A stretch of 64,000 nucleotides of DNA from positions 1-64,000 of the forward strand of contig NZ_CP079865.1 of assembly GCF_025263565.1 (NCBI RefSeq). Direction: 5' to 3'. Below the pieces are notes generated by a model. That model made no database searches. It worked only from the letters and a program-made list of their open reading frames with translations, and was not told the origin of the DNA. The position numbers and the translations under genes are program-made. The stretch comes from Mycobacterium sp. SMC-8 (lineage in GTDB: Bacteria > Actinomycetota > Actinomycetes > Mycobacteriales > Mycobacteriaceae). Positions 27,733 to 36,969 of this stretch are shown piece after piece (within the stretch, counting starts at the first letter, position 1; each line of letters opens with the position of its first letter).

Positions 27733-28015
27733 CGACCGAACTTATCCGCGCTTACGACCCGCCGTCCATGCCCACGCGCACGACGGCTGCCTCGTGGGGG
27801 AAGGCGAACCCGACTCGCAGCACCGCGCGGATTGCAGTCCTGTAGCTGGAGAAAAACGGAGACGGGTCCGACACGACCTCGGGATCGTTGCGCAGCACGA
27901 CGAACACGCGGTCTCTCGGGATGAGCCACGCGGTGCCCTGCGCGCACGCAGGTGCGGAGTGGATGCGAACGCCGAGCGCGGTGCGTCCGGTGACGGCGGT
28001 GGCGTCGACTCCTAG

Positions 28016-29708
28016 CCCGGATTTTTCGCGGAAGTTTGCGTTCGATGGGGTGTAGATACGCGAAAGTGCCTGTCCTGCAAGGAATAATTGGACTTCTCTA
28101 GGGTTCAATCGTTCCAGCGGGAAGGCACCTCGCAGGTGAAGAATATCGCGGCCGCATCGAGGGTCAAAGTGTCCGCCGACGGCCAGGGCGTCGTGTCGCA
28201 TGCCGGGATGGCGATGTTGCGGGAACTCGCCGACCGAACCGGGCTATCGACGCAGGTCACTGCCGCGTTGGCCGACACCTACCGCGGCCCGTGGGTGTAC
28301 GCGCCCGGCGAGGTGTTCGCCGATCTGGCCGCCGCGGTCGCCGACGGCGCAGACTGCATCGACGCCGTGGGCCAACTCTGCGGCGACCGTGAACACGCCT
28401 TCGGCGCGAAAGCCTCCACGACCACCATGTGGCGGCTGGTGGATCAGCGCATCGACGCCGCCCACCTGCCTGCCGTGCGAGCAGCCCGGTCCGCGGCGCG
28501 AGCAGCAGCGTGGGCTGCCGGCGCCGCCCCAACTGCCGGCGAGTGGCTGCACATCGACATCGACGCCACCCTGGTCATCGATCACTCCGACAACAAGCAC
28601 GGCGCCACGCCGACGTGGAAGAAGACCTTCGGCCATCACCCGCTGCTGGCGTTTCTGGATCGCTCCGAGATCGCCGGCGGCGAAGCCCTGGCCGGGCTGC
28701 TGCGCACCGGCAACGCCGGCTCCAACACCGCCTCCGACCACATCATCGTCCTGGCGCAGGCGCTGGCAGCGTTGCCGCCACGATGGCGACCCGACCCCAG
28801 TGCTGGCGATGATCCCGACCAGCCGAGAGTTCTGGTGCGCTGCGACACCGCCGGAGCCACCCACAAATTCGCCGACGCCTGCCGCGATCAGGGGTGGGAT
28901 TCTCCTTCGGCTATCCCGTCGATACCCGCGTCCAAGATGCCGTCGACACCCTCAACCTCGCCGACGGCTGGTACCCAGCAGTCGACACCGAAGGCGGGAT
29001 CCGCGACGGCGCCTGGGTCGCCGAGGCCACCACCTTGGTCAACCTGGACTCCTGGCCGCCTGGGACACGGTTGATCCTGCGTAAAGAACGCCCCCACCCC
29101 GGTGCACAACTGCGGTTCACCGACGCCGACGGCATGCGCGTCACCGCGTTCATCACCGACACCGAACCCGGCATTGTCCCTGGACAGGTCGCGGGCCTGG
29201 AGTTACGGCATCGCCAACATGCTCGCGTCGAGGACCGCATCCGCGATCTCAAAGCCGCCGGACTGCGGAATCTGCCGTGCCACGGTTTCTGGCCCAACGC
29301 CGCCTGGCTCGAAATCGTCCTGGCCGCAGCCGACCTGGTCACCTGGTGCCGACTTCTGGGATTCCGTGAGCACACCGGTCTGGCTCGCGCCGAGATCGCC
29401 ACCTTCCGCTACCGGGTCCTGCACGTGGCCGCCCGGATCACCCGCGGCGCCCGCCGAACCCGACTACGTATCGACGCCACCTGGCGCTGGGCCGCCCAGA
29501 TCGCGGCCGCCTGGCAAGCCATCCGCACCGCCTTCCGATGACCGAAGCCCCCTGACCCACCGACCACGAAAGACCCACCGGCACTGGGAAAGCCCGCACC
29601 ACCCGGCGACACGGGACCACCCCGCCATACCCAGAACCACACAACCGGATTCGCGACGCAATCGCATCTCAACGCACGACTGCCATCACCCTCGACGAAA
29701 AATCCGGG
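28016..29708 (+). mobile_element. IS1380-family insertion sequence in the capsid gene
   Basis: The ends are perfect 13-base inverted repeats, CCCGGATTTTTCG at 28016 and its complement ending at 29708. A 4-base CTAG duplication lies on both sides (28012-28015 and 29709-29712). The length of 1.69 kb and CTAG target fit IS1380. It carries one transposase gene, in the direction opposite to the capsid gene. Confidence 0.92.
28136..29541 (+). pseudogene. IS1380-family transposase, one frameshift
   Basis: The start is probably GTG 28136 (MKNIAAASRVKVSADGQG). The DDE-type domain is recognisable in GEWLHIDIDATLVIDHSDNK, GHHPLLAFLDR and, after the break, ELRHRQHARVEDRIRDLKAA. The frame shifts once at a GGGG run near 28893, before VGFSFGYPVDTRVQDAVD. 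One base would restore about 468 residues, the normal size. Confidence 0.83.
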
Positions 29709-30450
29709 CTAGCAGCGGCTGATTGCTGTCGGTGCTGACCTTGGCGGTGGAAAGGGCGAGCACGTCGACCGGGTTGGCGACGAGGGAGAAGTTGGGCAGC
29801 CCGTCGACGGGGTGGATCGTGGGCGCGCCCGCATTCTCGGCCAGCGAGACGGCCTCGGCGATGACATCGAGTGAGCCGTCGAACGTCAGGGCGGTCTCGG
29901 TTACTCCGGTCAGGGACTCCAGCCCGTTGGGTCCGTTGGTGACCGTGTCGCCGAGCCATGCGGCGTCGAGCTTGGTTCGCAGGTCGCGGACAAGTCCTTG
30001 CCCGACAACGTCGAGCGCGGACGGGTCGGAGTCGGCGACCAGCTCGTTACTGACCACGGTCAAACCCTTGAGACCGGACGGGGTGACAAGCACTTCCTCG
30101 ACATCGGGGTCGGAGACGGGGATCTCCGCACCCTCGGGCACCCACGCGGTGTCGGGGTCGGAGACGACGACCGGGAAGCGCATCGAGTGGCTGTCGGTCT
30201 GCACGACCGTGGAGGTGACCATTGCGACCGAGCTGGTGATGAGCGGCTGTACGACAAGTGCGGCGACCTGCTCGGGGGTGAGGATGGCGGCAGCGTTGGT
30301 GCTGTTCGTGGTCATGGGGATTGCCTTCCGTGACGGCATGTTTGGGCGGATGTCGCGGCGAGCGGTCAACACTCAAGCCGGTGTGCCTCACGGAGGCGAA
30401 CCTGTCGCGGGTGGCTGCGACGCGCAGCCGGCCCCGCAATGGCGAGTCTA

Positions 30451-30984
30451 CTAGCTGCCCTTGATCGCGCCTGCCCACGACGCTTTACCCGCATTGCCTG
30501 CACCGCCGTTGGTCGAACCTTGCTGGAGGTTCGGCGCTGGCGTTCTCGGCTGACGAGCGAACCCGTAGTCAGCGACGACCGCCGCGAGGGTGCTCACGAT
30601 CTTCTCGGTGTCGGGGATGCCGTTGTCGTCCAGCAGCTCGTCCATGTCCGCGGCGACCAGCTCGGCCACCCTCGGTGCGTATCCTCTGCCAGCCACCACG
30701 GAGGACACGATGGTCCGTCGGGTGCGAGTCAGGGTGTCGGCCAGTTCGTCGCGCTGGCGTTCGGCGTCGCGCAGGCGCAGCCGGTACCGCTTCTCCCGGT
30801 TGGCGCGGCTGCCGTCGTCGGCGTTGTCGTCCTGCTCGGCGTCGTCCCGGTCATCGTCGTGCTGGTCGTCGTCGGGTTCGCTTGCTGGCGCGCGGTTGTC
30901 GTCCGTGCTGGCAGGTCCAGGGTGGCCGGCCTGGCCGTCGGTGTCGTCCTGCGCGGTGTCTGTGTCGGTCGTGGTCGTGGTCAT
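30451..30984 (-). CDS. Probable phage scaffolding protein
   Basis: A 177-residue protein with a very acidic disordered N-terminus (Asp/Thr-rich, residues 1-65), a coiled coil (KRYRLRLRDAERQRDELADTL) and a C-terminal part. This is the usual build of scaffolds encoded just before a major capsid gene, which it is (136 bases upstream of the capsid start). It would guide capsid assembly. It overlaps the upstream gene by four bases. Start at ATG 30984. Confidence 0.68.
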   Translation of the reverse strand: MTTTTTDTDTAQDDTDGQAGHPGPASTDDNRAPASEPDDDQHDDDRDDAEQDDNADDGSRANREKRYRLRLRDAERQRDELADTLTRTRRTIVSSVVAGRGYAPRVAELVAADMDELLDDNGIPDTEKIVSTLAAVVADYGFARQPRTPAPNLQQGSTNGGAGNAGKASWAGAIKGS

Positions 30985-31298
30985 GGCGCGAGGCTTTCTG
31001 TTGTGGCGGGTATCTGCGGCCAGGTACGGCGTCGGACGCCGTCCGTGAGCCACTGCACGCGGGTGAGCAGGGTGGCGGGCAGCTCGTAGCCGAGGTGGGC
31101 GAGCAACGCGCGCTCCGTCGGCGTCGCGGGCCGCTCGGTGGTCACGTTCGACCTCCAGTGCCGGTTACGGTGGTCCGCTTCCTGCCGTGAGTTCTCGGCG
31201 TTCTGCACGTCGAGCGGCAGGTTGTCGAACACGAGGATGCCGCGCGCTGGGCAGGGTCGGTGAGCACCGATACCCGACAGATCAATATTGTCAGTCAT
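30981..31298 (-). CDS. Small phage-island protein of unknown function
   Basis: A 105-residue frame from ATG 31298 with GTGAGG upstream. An internal GTG at 31145 would give a 54-residue form (TTERPATPTERALLAHLGYE) that looks like a separate compact domain. It is coupled by four-base overlaps to genes on both sides. Only its place in the capsid operon suggests a role. Confidence 0.5.
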   Translation of the reverse strand: MTDNIDLSGIGAHRPCPARGILVFDNLPLDVQNAENSRQEADHRNRHWRSNVTTERPATPTERALLAHLGYELPATLLTRVQWLTDGVRRRTWPQIPATTESLAP

Positions 31299-31588
31299 TG
31301 TCGTGCCTCACTTGAGCTTTCGTCGTCTCCATCATCCGCGCGCACGGTGGCGTGCAGCTTCCCAGCGACCACGCCGACGAGACCGGGTTGCGTGGCAGCC
31401 CAAACCCGGCACGCCTCCAGAGCGCCACACTCGGCGCATATCGCTGTGGCCTCCCCAACGCGGCGGGGGTCGGAGAAGATACCGGCCTTGCGGATGCAGG
31501 CCGCACCCGGCAGCGCGGCCACGCCGCGCAGAATCTCGGCGATCAGCCCGACTGTGCCCGGTTCGGCGACCGTGAGACGAGCACCCAT
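31295..31588 (-). CDS. WhiB-like iron-sulphur transcription factor (phage type)
   Basis: A 97-residue protein with the four WhiB cysteines: one in GAACIRKAGIFSDP and three in CAECGALEACRVWA (CxxCxxxxxC). They should hold a 4Fe-4S cluster. The usual GVWGG turn is here GLVGVVAG. WhiB-like proteins bind the principal sigma factor and change promoter choice, and phage versions can mimic or oppose host WhiB2. It is coupled by ATGA overlaps to both neighbours in the island operon. Start at ATG 31588. Confidence 0.8.
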   Translation of the reverse strand: MGARLTVAEPGTVGLIAEILRGVAALPGAACIRKAGIFSDPRRVGEATAICAECGALEACRVWAATQPGLVGVVAGKLHATVRADDGDDESSSEARQ

Positions 31589-32052
31589 CAGCGGCCCCAA
31601 TACTGGGCGCGCAGCCGGTCGAACACTCCAGGCACATCGACGGCCACAGCCGCTATCGCCTGCCCGGTGAGCGAGCACGCCCCGTGCGCAAGGTCGAACG
31701 CCGACACCTGCGAGCCGCTGGACAACTCCCACATGATCGGCAGCTCGTCGCGCTGCATCGCCTCCGCGAGTGCGACGACCTCCAAGCTGGCGGTCACCAT
31801 GTAGTCGGACGTGCCCGAGTCGGTGGCGATCCGCCACACCTCGGCGCGCAGCTCGTCGGCGGCGACGCCCTCGGCGAGGACGGCGGCGAGCAGGGTCACC
31901 CCGGCGATGACGAGCCAGCCAGGATCACAACGGCTTTCGGCGATGACTGCGCAGCACTGCAACGGGTCGCCCTCGGCGGCGTGCTGCGCGGCGGTGTTGG
32001 CGTCGGCCCACGCCTGCGCTGGCGGTGTCGTGGTCCACGTTGGTGCGGTCAT
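31588..32052 (-). CDS. Phage-island protein of unknown function
   Basis: A 154-residue, mostly helical and acidic protein (VLAEGVAADELRAEVWRIAT, LEVVALAEAMQRDELPIM). There are no membrane helices or known motifs. It overlaps the WhiB-like gene and the upstream gene by four bases each, so it belongs to the same transcript. I do not recognise a family. Confidence 0.55.
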   Translation of the reverse strand: MTAPTWTTTPPAQAWADANTAAQHAAEGDPLQCCAVIAESRCDPGWLVIAGVTLLAAVLAEGVAADELRAEVWRIATDSGTSDYMVTASLEVVALAEAMQRDELPIMWELSSGSQVSAFDLAHGACSLTGQAIAAVAVDVPGVFDRLRAQYWGR

Positions 32053-32246
32053 CGGGTCTCCTCGGTGTCCATCGTGCCGACCAACCGCGACACCTGTTGT
32101 CGCTCATCTGCGCACGGGACTTCTCGCGGTTTGCGGTGAAATCGGTTGGTGGGCAGTAGCTCCCGCAACCGAAGGCAGGCGTTGATCCGGCTCATTCGGG
32201 CGCAGCCAGGACAACCCAGAGCGTTGGTGACGATCTCGACTGTCAT
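32049..32246 (-). CDS. Small phage-island protein with a CPGC motif
   Basis: A 65-residue basic protein with cysteines in GCPGCARMSRINACL and a later one in VPCADE, possibly a zinc-binding fold. It is coupled by overlaps to its neighbours. No function is known. Start at ATG 32246. Confidence 0.5.
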   Translation of the reverse strand: MTVEIVTNALGCPGCARMSRINACLRLRELLPTNRFHRKPREVPCADERQQVSRLVGTMDTEETR

Positions 32247-32462
32247 CCGAGGTTCACCTCACTTTCTCGCCATGCACGAACCGCTTTCGTGGCCCGTTGC
32301 TTGCTCCACCGCAGCCGTTCCCGCGCTTCCTCCACGGTTTCTGGCGGCGGCTCCAAAGCGGCCACAGCCTGCACGTCCTGCTGCGGCGCGGCCTCGTCGG
32401 TGTTGCGTTCACCCTTGGCAGGGGCGGGTTGCGTCCAGCAGAGTGGTGTACGAGTCGGACCT
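32243..32462 (-). pseudogene. Phage-island gene, C-terminal remnant cut by IS256
   Basis: An open frame without a proper start reads EEARERLRWSKQRATKAVR and ends at 32243, overlapping the next gene by four bases as its neighbours do. Its 5' part is missing because the IS256 element begins shortly upstream. Charged helical character only. Confidence 0.5.
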
Positions 32463-32560
32463 GATCAGCGGTACCGGCGTGTCGTTGCCGAATGATTGAA
32501 GGTCATCGCGTGATTCTTCGAGAGACCCGTCAAAGTCACTCGAGCAAAGGAATCGACGCG

Positions 32561-33575
32561 ATGACCACTGCCCACAATATCGACCTGCCCACCGTGCTTG
32601 CCGAACGACTCACCACAGCGCACCCTGACGTGCTGCGTGAGCTGCTGGCCACGTTTATCCACACCCTGATGGGTGCAGAGGCCGACGCCCTGTGCGGCGC
32701 CGGCTACGGCGAGCGCAGCACCGAGCGCACCAATTCCCGCAACGGCTACCGGCACCGCCAATTCGACACCCGCGCGGGAACATTGAATCTCGCAATCCCG
32801 AAGCTGCGGCAGGGCTCGTACTTCCCGGACTGGCTGCTGGAACGCCGCAAACGCGCCGAGCGGGCGCTGACCACGGTGGTGGCGACCTGCTACCTGCTCG
32901 GGGTTTCGACGCGGCGGATGGACAAGCTCGTCGAAACGCTCGGCATCACGTCGTTGTCGAAGTCGCAGGTGTCGGTGATGGCCAAGGAACTCGACGTCGC
33001 CGTGGAAGCGTTTCGCACCCGACCGCTGGACGCCGGCCCGTACACGTTCGTCGCCGCCGACGCCCTGGTCCTCAAGGTCCGCGAGCAGGGCCGGGTGGTC
33101 AACGTGCACGCCCTGATCGCCGTCGGGGTCAACGCCGAGGGCTACCGTGAAATCCTCGGCATCGACGTCACCACCGCCGAGGACGGCGCGGGCTGGCTGA
33201 CGTTCTGGCGGTCGCTGACCGCCCGCGGGCTGTCTGGGGTGAAGCTGGTTACCAGTGACGCCCACGCCGGGCTGGTGGCCGCGATCGGAGCCACTCTGCC
33301 CGGTGCGGCCTGGCAGCGCTGCCGCACGCACTACACGACGAATCTGATGAGCGTCACACCGAAGGCGTCCTGGCCCTGGGTACGCACGCTGCTGCATTCG
33401 GTGTTCGATCAACCTGACGCGGAATCCGTTGCTGCACAATATGACCGGACCATCGACGCGCTCGCCGACAAACTGCCCAAGGTCGCTGATCACTTGGAGG
33501 CAGCCCGGCCAGACCTACTCGCGTTCACCGCGTTCCCCAAGCAGATCTGGCGCCAGATCTGGAGCAACAATCCCC
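32561..33575 (+). pseudogene. IS256 (mutator-type) transposase, N-terminal part
   Basis: Starts MTTAHNIDLPTVLAERLTTA and shows the family segments RNGYRHRQFDTRAGTLNLAI, SKSQVSVMAKELD and GVNAEGYREILGIDV, with catalytic acids in TFVAADALVLKV and LVTSDAHAGLV. It is intact up to QIWRQIWSNNP at 33575. The transposon then begins, and translation ends 15 codons later at 33622. Confidence 0.88.
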
Positions 33576-33679
33576 GATCGGTTAACCGGCCCTCCCACGA
33601 CACGACTGTGGATGCGGCGTGAGGTTCGAGGCCGCGGGTCATGTGTGGCGCATGCTGGCGGGGCCGAGAGGGGTAGGCG

Positions 33680-34735
33680 ATGACTGTTCGGGTGCGCACC
33701 AGCAGTGACGGCTATGTGATCGATGGCCCGTGGGAGGGGTGCGCAGCGGCAAACGCATTCCTGGTGCATCTGGCCGGACGCGGGTTCAGTGCGGCGACGG
33801 TGCGGGCGTATGCGTTCGATGTGCTCAATCTGGCTCGGTTCCTGCTGGACCGTGATCTCGCGGTGGCGGCGGTGACGCCGGTGGAGGTGTTCGAGTGGAT
33901 CGACTGGCAGGATGTGCGCCGTGACCACCGGCGCAGCCCGGCGAGAAGGAATGGCGGGAGCGCGGCGGCATCGACGGTCAACCGGCGGGTCTCGGCGGTG
34001 CGGGCGTTCTTCGAGTACCTGGTGATGACCGGGACGCGCTCCGAGAACCCGGTGCCCTCACCGCGGCGCGGGCAGGGGCTGAGACCGGTGGCGCGGGGAC
34101 TGCTCGGGCATCTGGGCCCGGGTCGGCCTCGGGCCGGAGGCCGGCTGGTGCGGCAACCGCGGTTACTGCCCGAGTCTCTCGATGCCAATGCAGTCGAGCG
34201 GTTCGTGGCGTCGTTGCGAACCCACCGGGATCGGGCGATGGTGTGGGCGATGCTCTTTGGGGGCCTGCGCAGCGCCGAGGTGCGGTCCTTGCGGTTGGCC
34301 GACATCGACTTCGGTCGACGGCGGGTGCGGGTGCTTGGTAAAGGCTCGAAGGAGCGGGTGGTACCGGTCGATGCAGCATTCTTCACCGAACTGTCGGCCT
34401 ATCTGCGCCTCGAACGCCCACCAGGGTTGACGACCGAGGAGTGTTTCGTGGTGCTGCGCGGACCCTCCGCGGGGGCCCCGGTCACCGAGGCCGGACTGCG
34501 GTCACTGTTTCGGCGGCACCGAGACCTGTCTGGTGCGACGAGGGTACGTCCACACCGGCTGCGCCATACCTACGGCACCGAACTCGCCTCTGCTGGAATC
34601 GATCTGATGGCGCTGCGGGAGTTGATGGGCCACGTGTCCCCGGAAACCACCGCCGGATATGTGCACCTGTCGGTCGAGCAACTCGCCGCCGAATACGGTG
34701 CGGCTCGCGCCAGCCTTGCCGGGACACGACGATGA
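33680..34735 (+). CDS. tnpA: Tn554-type TnpA tyrosine recombinase (second copy, divergent)
   Basis: A 351-residue recombinase with core-binding domain (NAFLVHLAGRGFSAATVRAY) and catalytic domain: Arg in FGGLRSAEVRSLRL, HRLRHTYGTELASAG and GHVSPETTAGYVHL with the active tyrosine. It is clearly different in sequence from the copy at 23816, so the two transposons are not recent duplicates. Its stop overlaps the tnpB start (ATGA). Start at ATG 33680. Confidence 0.85.
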   Translation: MTVRVRTSSDGYVIDGPWEGCAAANAFLVHLAGRGFSAATVRAYAFDVLNLARFLLDRDLAVAAVTPVEVFEWIDWQDVRRDHRRSPARRNGGSAAASTVNRRVSAVRAFFEYLVMTGTRSENPVPSPRRGQGLRPVARGLLGHLGPGRPRAGGRLVRQPRLLPESLDANAVERFVASLRTHRDRAMVWAMLFGGLRSAEVRSLRLADIDFGRRRVRVLGKGSKERVVPVDAAFFTELSAYLRLERPPGLTTEECFVVLRGPSAGAPVTEAGLRSLFRRHRDLSGATRVRPHRLRHTYGTELASAGIDLMALRELMGHVSPETTAGYVHLSVEQLAAEYGAARASLAGTRR

Positions 34736-36687
34736 CCACCCAGACGCTCGCATCGATGGACCTGCTGGCTGACCCGGATGCGGTGCTGGACGACTATCTC
34801 GAACACGTTGCCAGCCTTGGTCTCAGTAGCAGGTCGGTGCGTGGCCGCACCCGCGGCGCGAGCACCTTCCTGACCGAGCACCCGGATCTGCGGGACTGGA
34901 TGACCAGACCGGCGGTCGAGCGGTTGGCCGATCTGCGCAACAACGGGGCCTGGCCACTGCTGTGTCATGTCATTGGCCGGGGCGAGTTGCGCCTCGACCT
35001 CGAACTCGCGGCCGTCAAGAACCTCACTGGTCTGGGACGAGCCGTCGAGGACCGTGACCCGGGCGGATTCGCCGCCGTGCGCACCGCCGGGCTGGCCTTG
35101 GGCTGGACACCACAGTGGATCGAGACGGTCTTGGGTGAATGTCTGGCGGTGCTGCTCGCCTGGCACGGCGGACTCGTCGACGATGTCGACAACGGCACGG
35201 TCGACAAGTTCGACACCGCGCTGGCTGCCACACAATCGATTCCGGCATCGTCGAGGCGCGCCTACCGCAACCGGATAGCCGGGTTGCGGCAGATGCTTTT
35301 TCAGGCTCGCATCGTCGATACACCACCACGGCGGCGGCGTTGGGCCCGCAGCTACACCCAACGCTTCGCCGACGTGGCGATGACTGACCTGATCCGGGAG
35401 ACGCTGCTGCGTTATGTCACCGTCCGGGCATCGGTGCTGCGTCCGAAATCCGTCGAATCGTTGATCAACGATTTGCTGCCGTTCGCGGACTATCTCACCA
35501 CCACTCATCCCGAGCTCACCTCGTTCGGGGATCTGGATCGCAGTCACATCGAGGGTTTCCTGGTCTGGAATCGCGCCCGCACCTGGCGTGGACAACGCGC
35601 CGCCGCCGGCGCCGGACGCACCATCTCCAAGGCCGTGATCCAATCGACGGTACTGAGCGTGCGCAACCTACTCGACGACATCACCGAATGGGGCTGGGAG
35701 CAGGCACCGCCGCGTCGTCTGGTCTTCGCCGTCGATATCCCGAAACTCGATCAACCCCTGCCGCAGGCCCTACCACCTGATATCGACGCCGCGGTGATGA
35801 ACGCGGTTGCCCAGCTGGAGGATACGTTCGCCCGCGTCGGGCTGACAGTGCTTCGCGGGGCAGGGCTGCGGATCGGGGAGCTGCTCGACCTCGAACTCGG
35901 CAGCGTCGTCGACTACGGACCCGCCGGCACCTGGTTGAAAGTTCCGTTGGGCAAGCTCGCCACCGAACGCATGGTTCCGCTCTCGGCCAACACCATTGCC
36001 GCATTGGACCAGTGGACCAGCAGACGTGGTGTTTGCCGCCCACTGCCGCATCCCCGTACCGGAGCGCCTACCGATTTCCTGTTCGTTGCGCACGGCCGCC
36101 GTCTCGGACAGACGCGGTTACGCAATGGCCTGCTCGCCGCCATCGAGTCCTGCGGGCTGCGCGGGACCGGCGGCGCACCGCTGGTGGTAACCCCGCATCA
36201 GCTACGCCACACATGGGCCACCGAGCTCGCGAACGCAGGCATGAGCCTGCAGGCCTTGATGGCACTGCTCGGACATGTCACCCCGCAGATGACTTTGCGT
36301 TACGCCACCTTGGCCTCACCGACGCTGCGCGATGCCTATGACCAGGCCATGGGAAAGATGCGACGACAGTTCACTCTCACTCCGGTCGGCAAACCCATCG
36401 TCCCCGATGCGGTCAGCTGGCTCGGTAGTGAGATGCTCAAAACACGTGTCGCCCACGGCTACTGCGCCCGCCACCACAGTGCCGGCGCCTGCCCCTATGC
36501 CAACATCTGCGAAACCTGCGACAACTTCGTCACCGGCCCCGAGTTCCGAGGCGCACTCGAAGCGCAACGCACCGACATCCAGACTCTCGAAGCAGATGCC
36601 CGCGCCCGTGGCTGGCTCGACGAAGCCGCCCGTCACCACCGTGTCGCCGAGGCGTTGACCGACCACCTGCACCGCCTCGACCGCTGA
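34732..36687 (+). CDS. tnpB: Tn554-type TnpB large tyrosine recombinase (second copy)
   Basis: A 651-residue recombinase with catalytic boxes GAGLRIGELLDLELG, HQLRHTWATELANAG and GHVTPQMTLRYATL, then the same kind of cysteine cluster as in the first copy (GACPYANICETCDNF). The large N-terminal half starts MTTQTLASMDLLADPDA. The start at 34732 is fixed by the four-base overlap with tnpA and by the length of the family. The gene ends 31 bases before the right terminal repeat. Confidence 0.86.
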   Translation: MTTQTLASMDLLADPDAVLDDYLEHVASLGLSSRSVRGRTRGASTFLTEHPDLRDWMTRPAVERLADLRNNGAWPLLCHVIGRGELRLDLELAAVKNLTGLGRAVEDRDPGGFAAVRTAGLALGWTPQWIETVLGECLAVLLAWHGGLVDDVDNGTVDKFDTALAATQSIPASSRRAYRNRIAGLRQMLFQARIVDTPPRRRRWARSYTQRFADVAMTDLIRETLLRYVTVRASVLRPKSVESLINDLLPFADYLTTTHPELTSFGDLDRSHIEGFLVWNRARTWRGQRAAAGAGRTISKAVIQSTVLSVRNLLDDITEWGWEQAPPRRLVFAVDIPKLDQPLPQALPPDIDAAVMNAVAQLEDTFARVGLTVLRGAGLRIGELLDLELGSVVDYGPAGTWLKVPLGKLATERMVPLSANTIAALDQWTSRRGVCRPLPHPRTGAPTDFLFVAHGRRLGQTRLRNGLLAAIESCGLRGTGGAPLVVTPHQLRHTWATELANAGMSLQALMALLGHVTPQMTLRYATLASPTLRDAYDQAMGKMRRQFTLTPVGKPIVPDAVSWLGSEMLKTRVAHGYCARHHSAGACPYANICETCDNFVTGPEFRGALEAQRTDIQTLEADARARGWLDEAARHHRVAEALTDHLHRLDR

Positions 36688-36731
36688 CCAATCGACCACC
36701 GAGAGTTGATCCGACCCCGAGGGCCGGTTAA

Positions 36732-36952
36732 AGGAACGGCTCAACAAAGAGATCCGCCGCCGCACCGACGTCGTGGGCATCTTCCCCGACCGCAACGCCC
36801 TGATCCGCCTCGTCGGCGCCGTGCTGGCCGAACAACACGACGAATGGGCTGAATCCCGGCGCTACCTCGGCCTCGACGTCCTCAGCAAATCACGCGCCGT
36901 CAACGACACCCCGACCGAACAGGAGGCCACCCCCGCGGCACTGACCGCCTGA
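36732..36952 (+). pseudogene. IS256 transposase, C-terminal part
   Basis: Reads ERLNKEIRRRTDVVGIFPDR and continues to a stop at 36952. The glutamate in the QERLN motif is the expected third catalytic acid of mutator-type transposases, so the transposon separates it from the first two. It joins in frame with the N-terminal part when the insert is removed, apart from one base at the junction. Confidence 0.83.
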
Positions 36953-36969
36953 ACCATTAACTCGAAGAA

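Larger units (their letters stand above)
27752..30315 (-). pseudogene. HK97-type phage major capsid protein, interrupted by IS1380
   Basis: The N-terminal part starts at ATG 30315 (MTTNSTNAAAILTPEQVAAL) and contains VVSDPDTAWVPEGAEIPVSD and LKGLTVVSNELVADS, typical of short HK97-fold capsids in actinobacterial satellites. It is cut after QPLL at 29709. The remainder, from GVDATAVTGRTALGVRI through VFVVLRNDPEVVSDPSPFF to a stop at 27752, lies beyond the IS element. Removing the IS and one CTAG copy restores one open frame of about 290 residues. It follows the scaffold-like gene in the same operon. Confidence 0.85.
33576..36731 (+). mobile_element. Tn554-like transposon with tnpA and tnpB only
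   Basis: A 3.15-kb unit bounded by a perfect 13-base inverted repeat, TTAACCGGCCCTC at 33582-33594 and its complement at 36719-36731. Six bases, CGATCG (33576-33581), lie between the interrupted gene and the conserved end at the tnpA side, as in the first Tn554-like unit. It carries tnpA and tnpB; no tnpC is present. The ends resemble those of the first unit (CCGG core with TTGA or TTAA). It sits between the IS256 codons for SNNP and QERLN. Confidence 0.86.
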
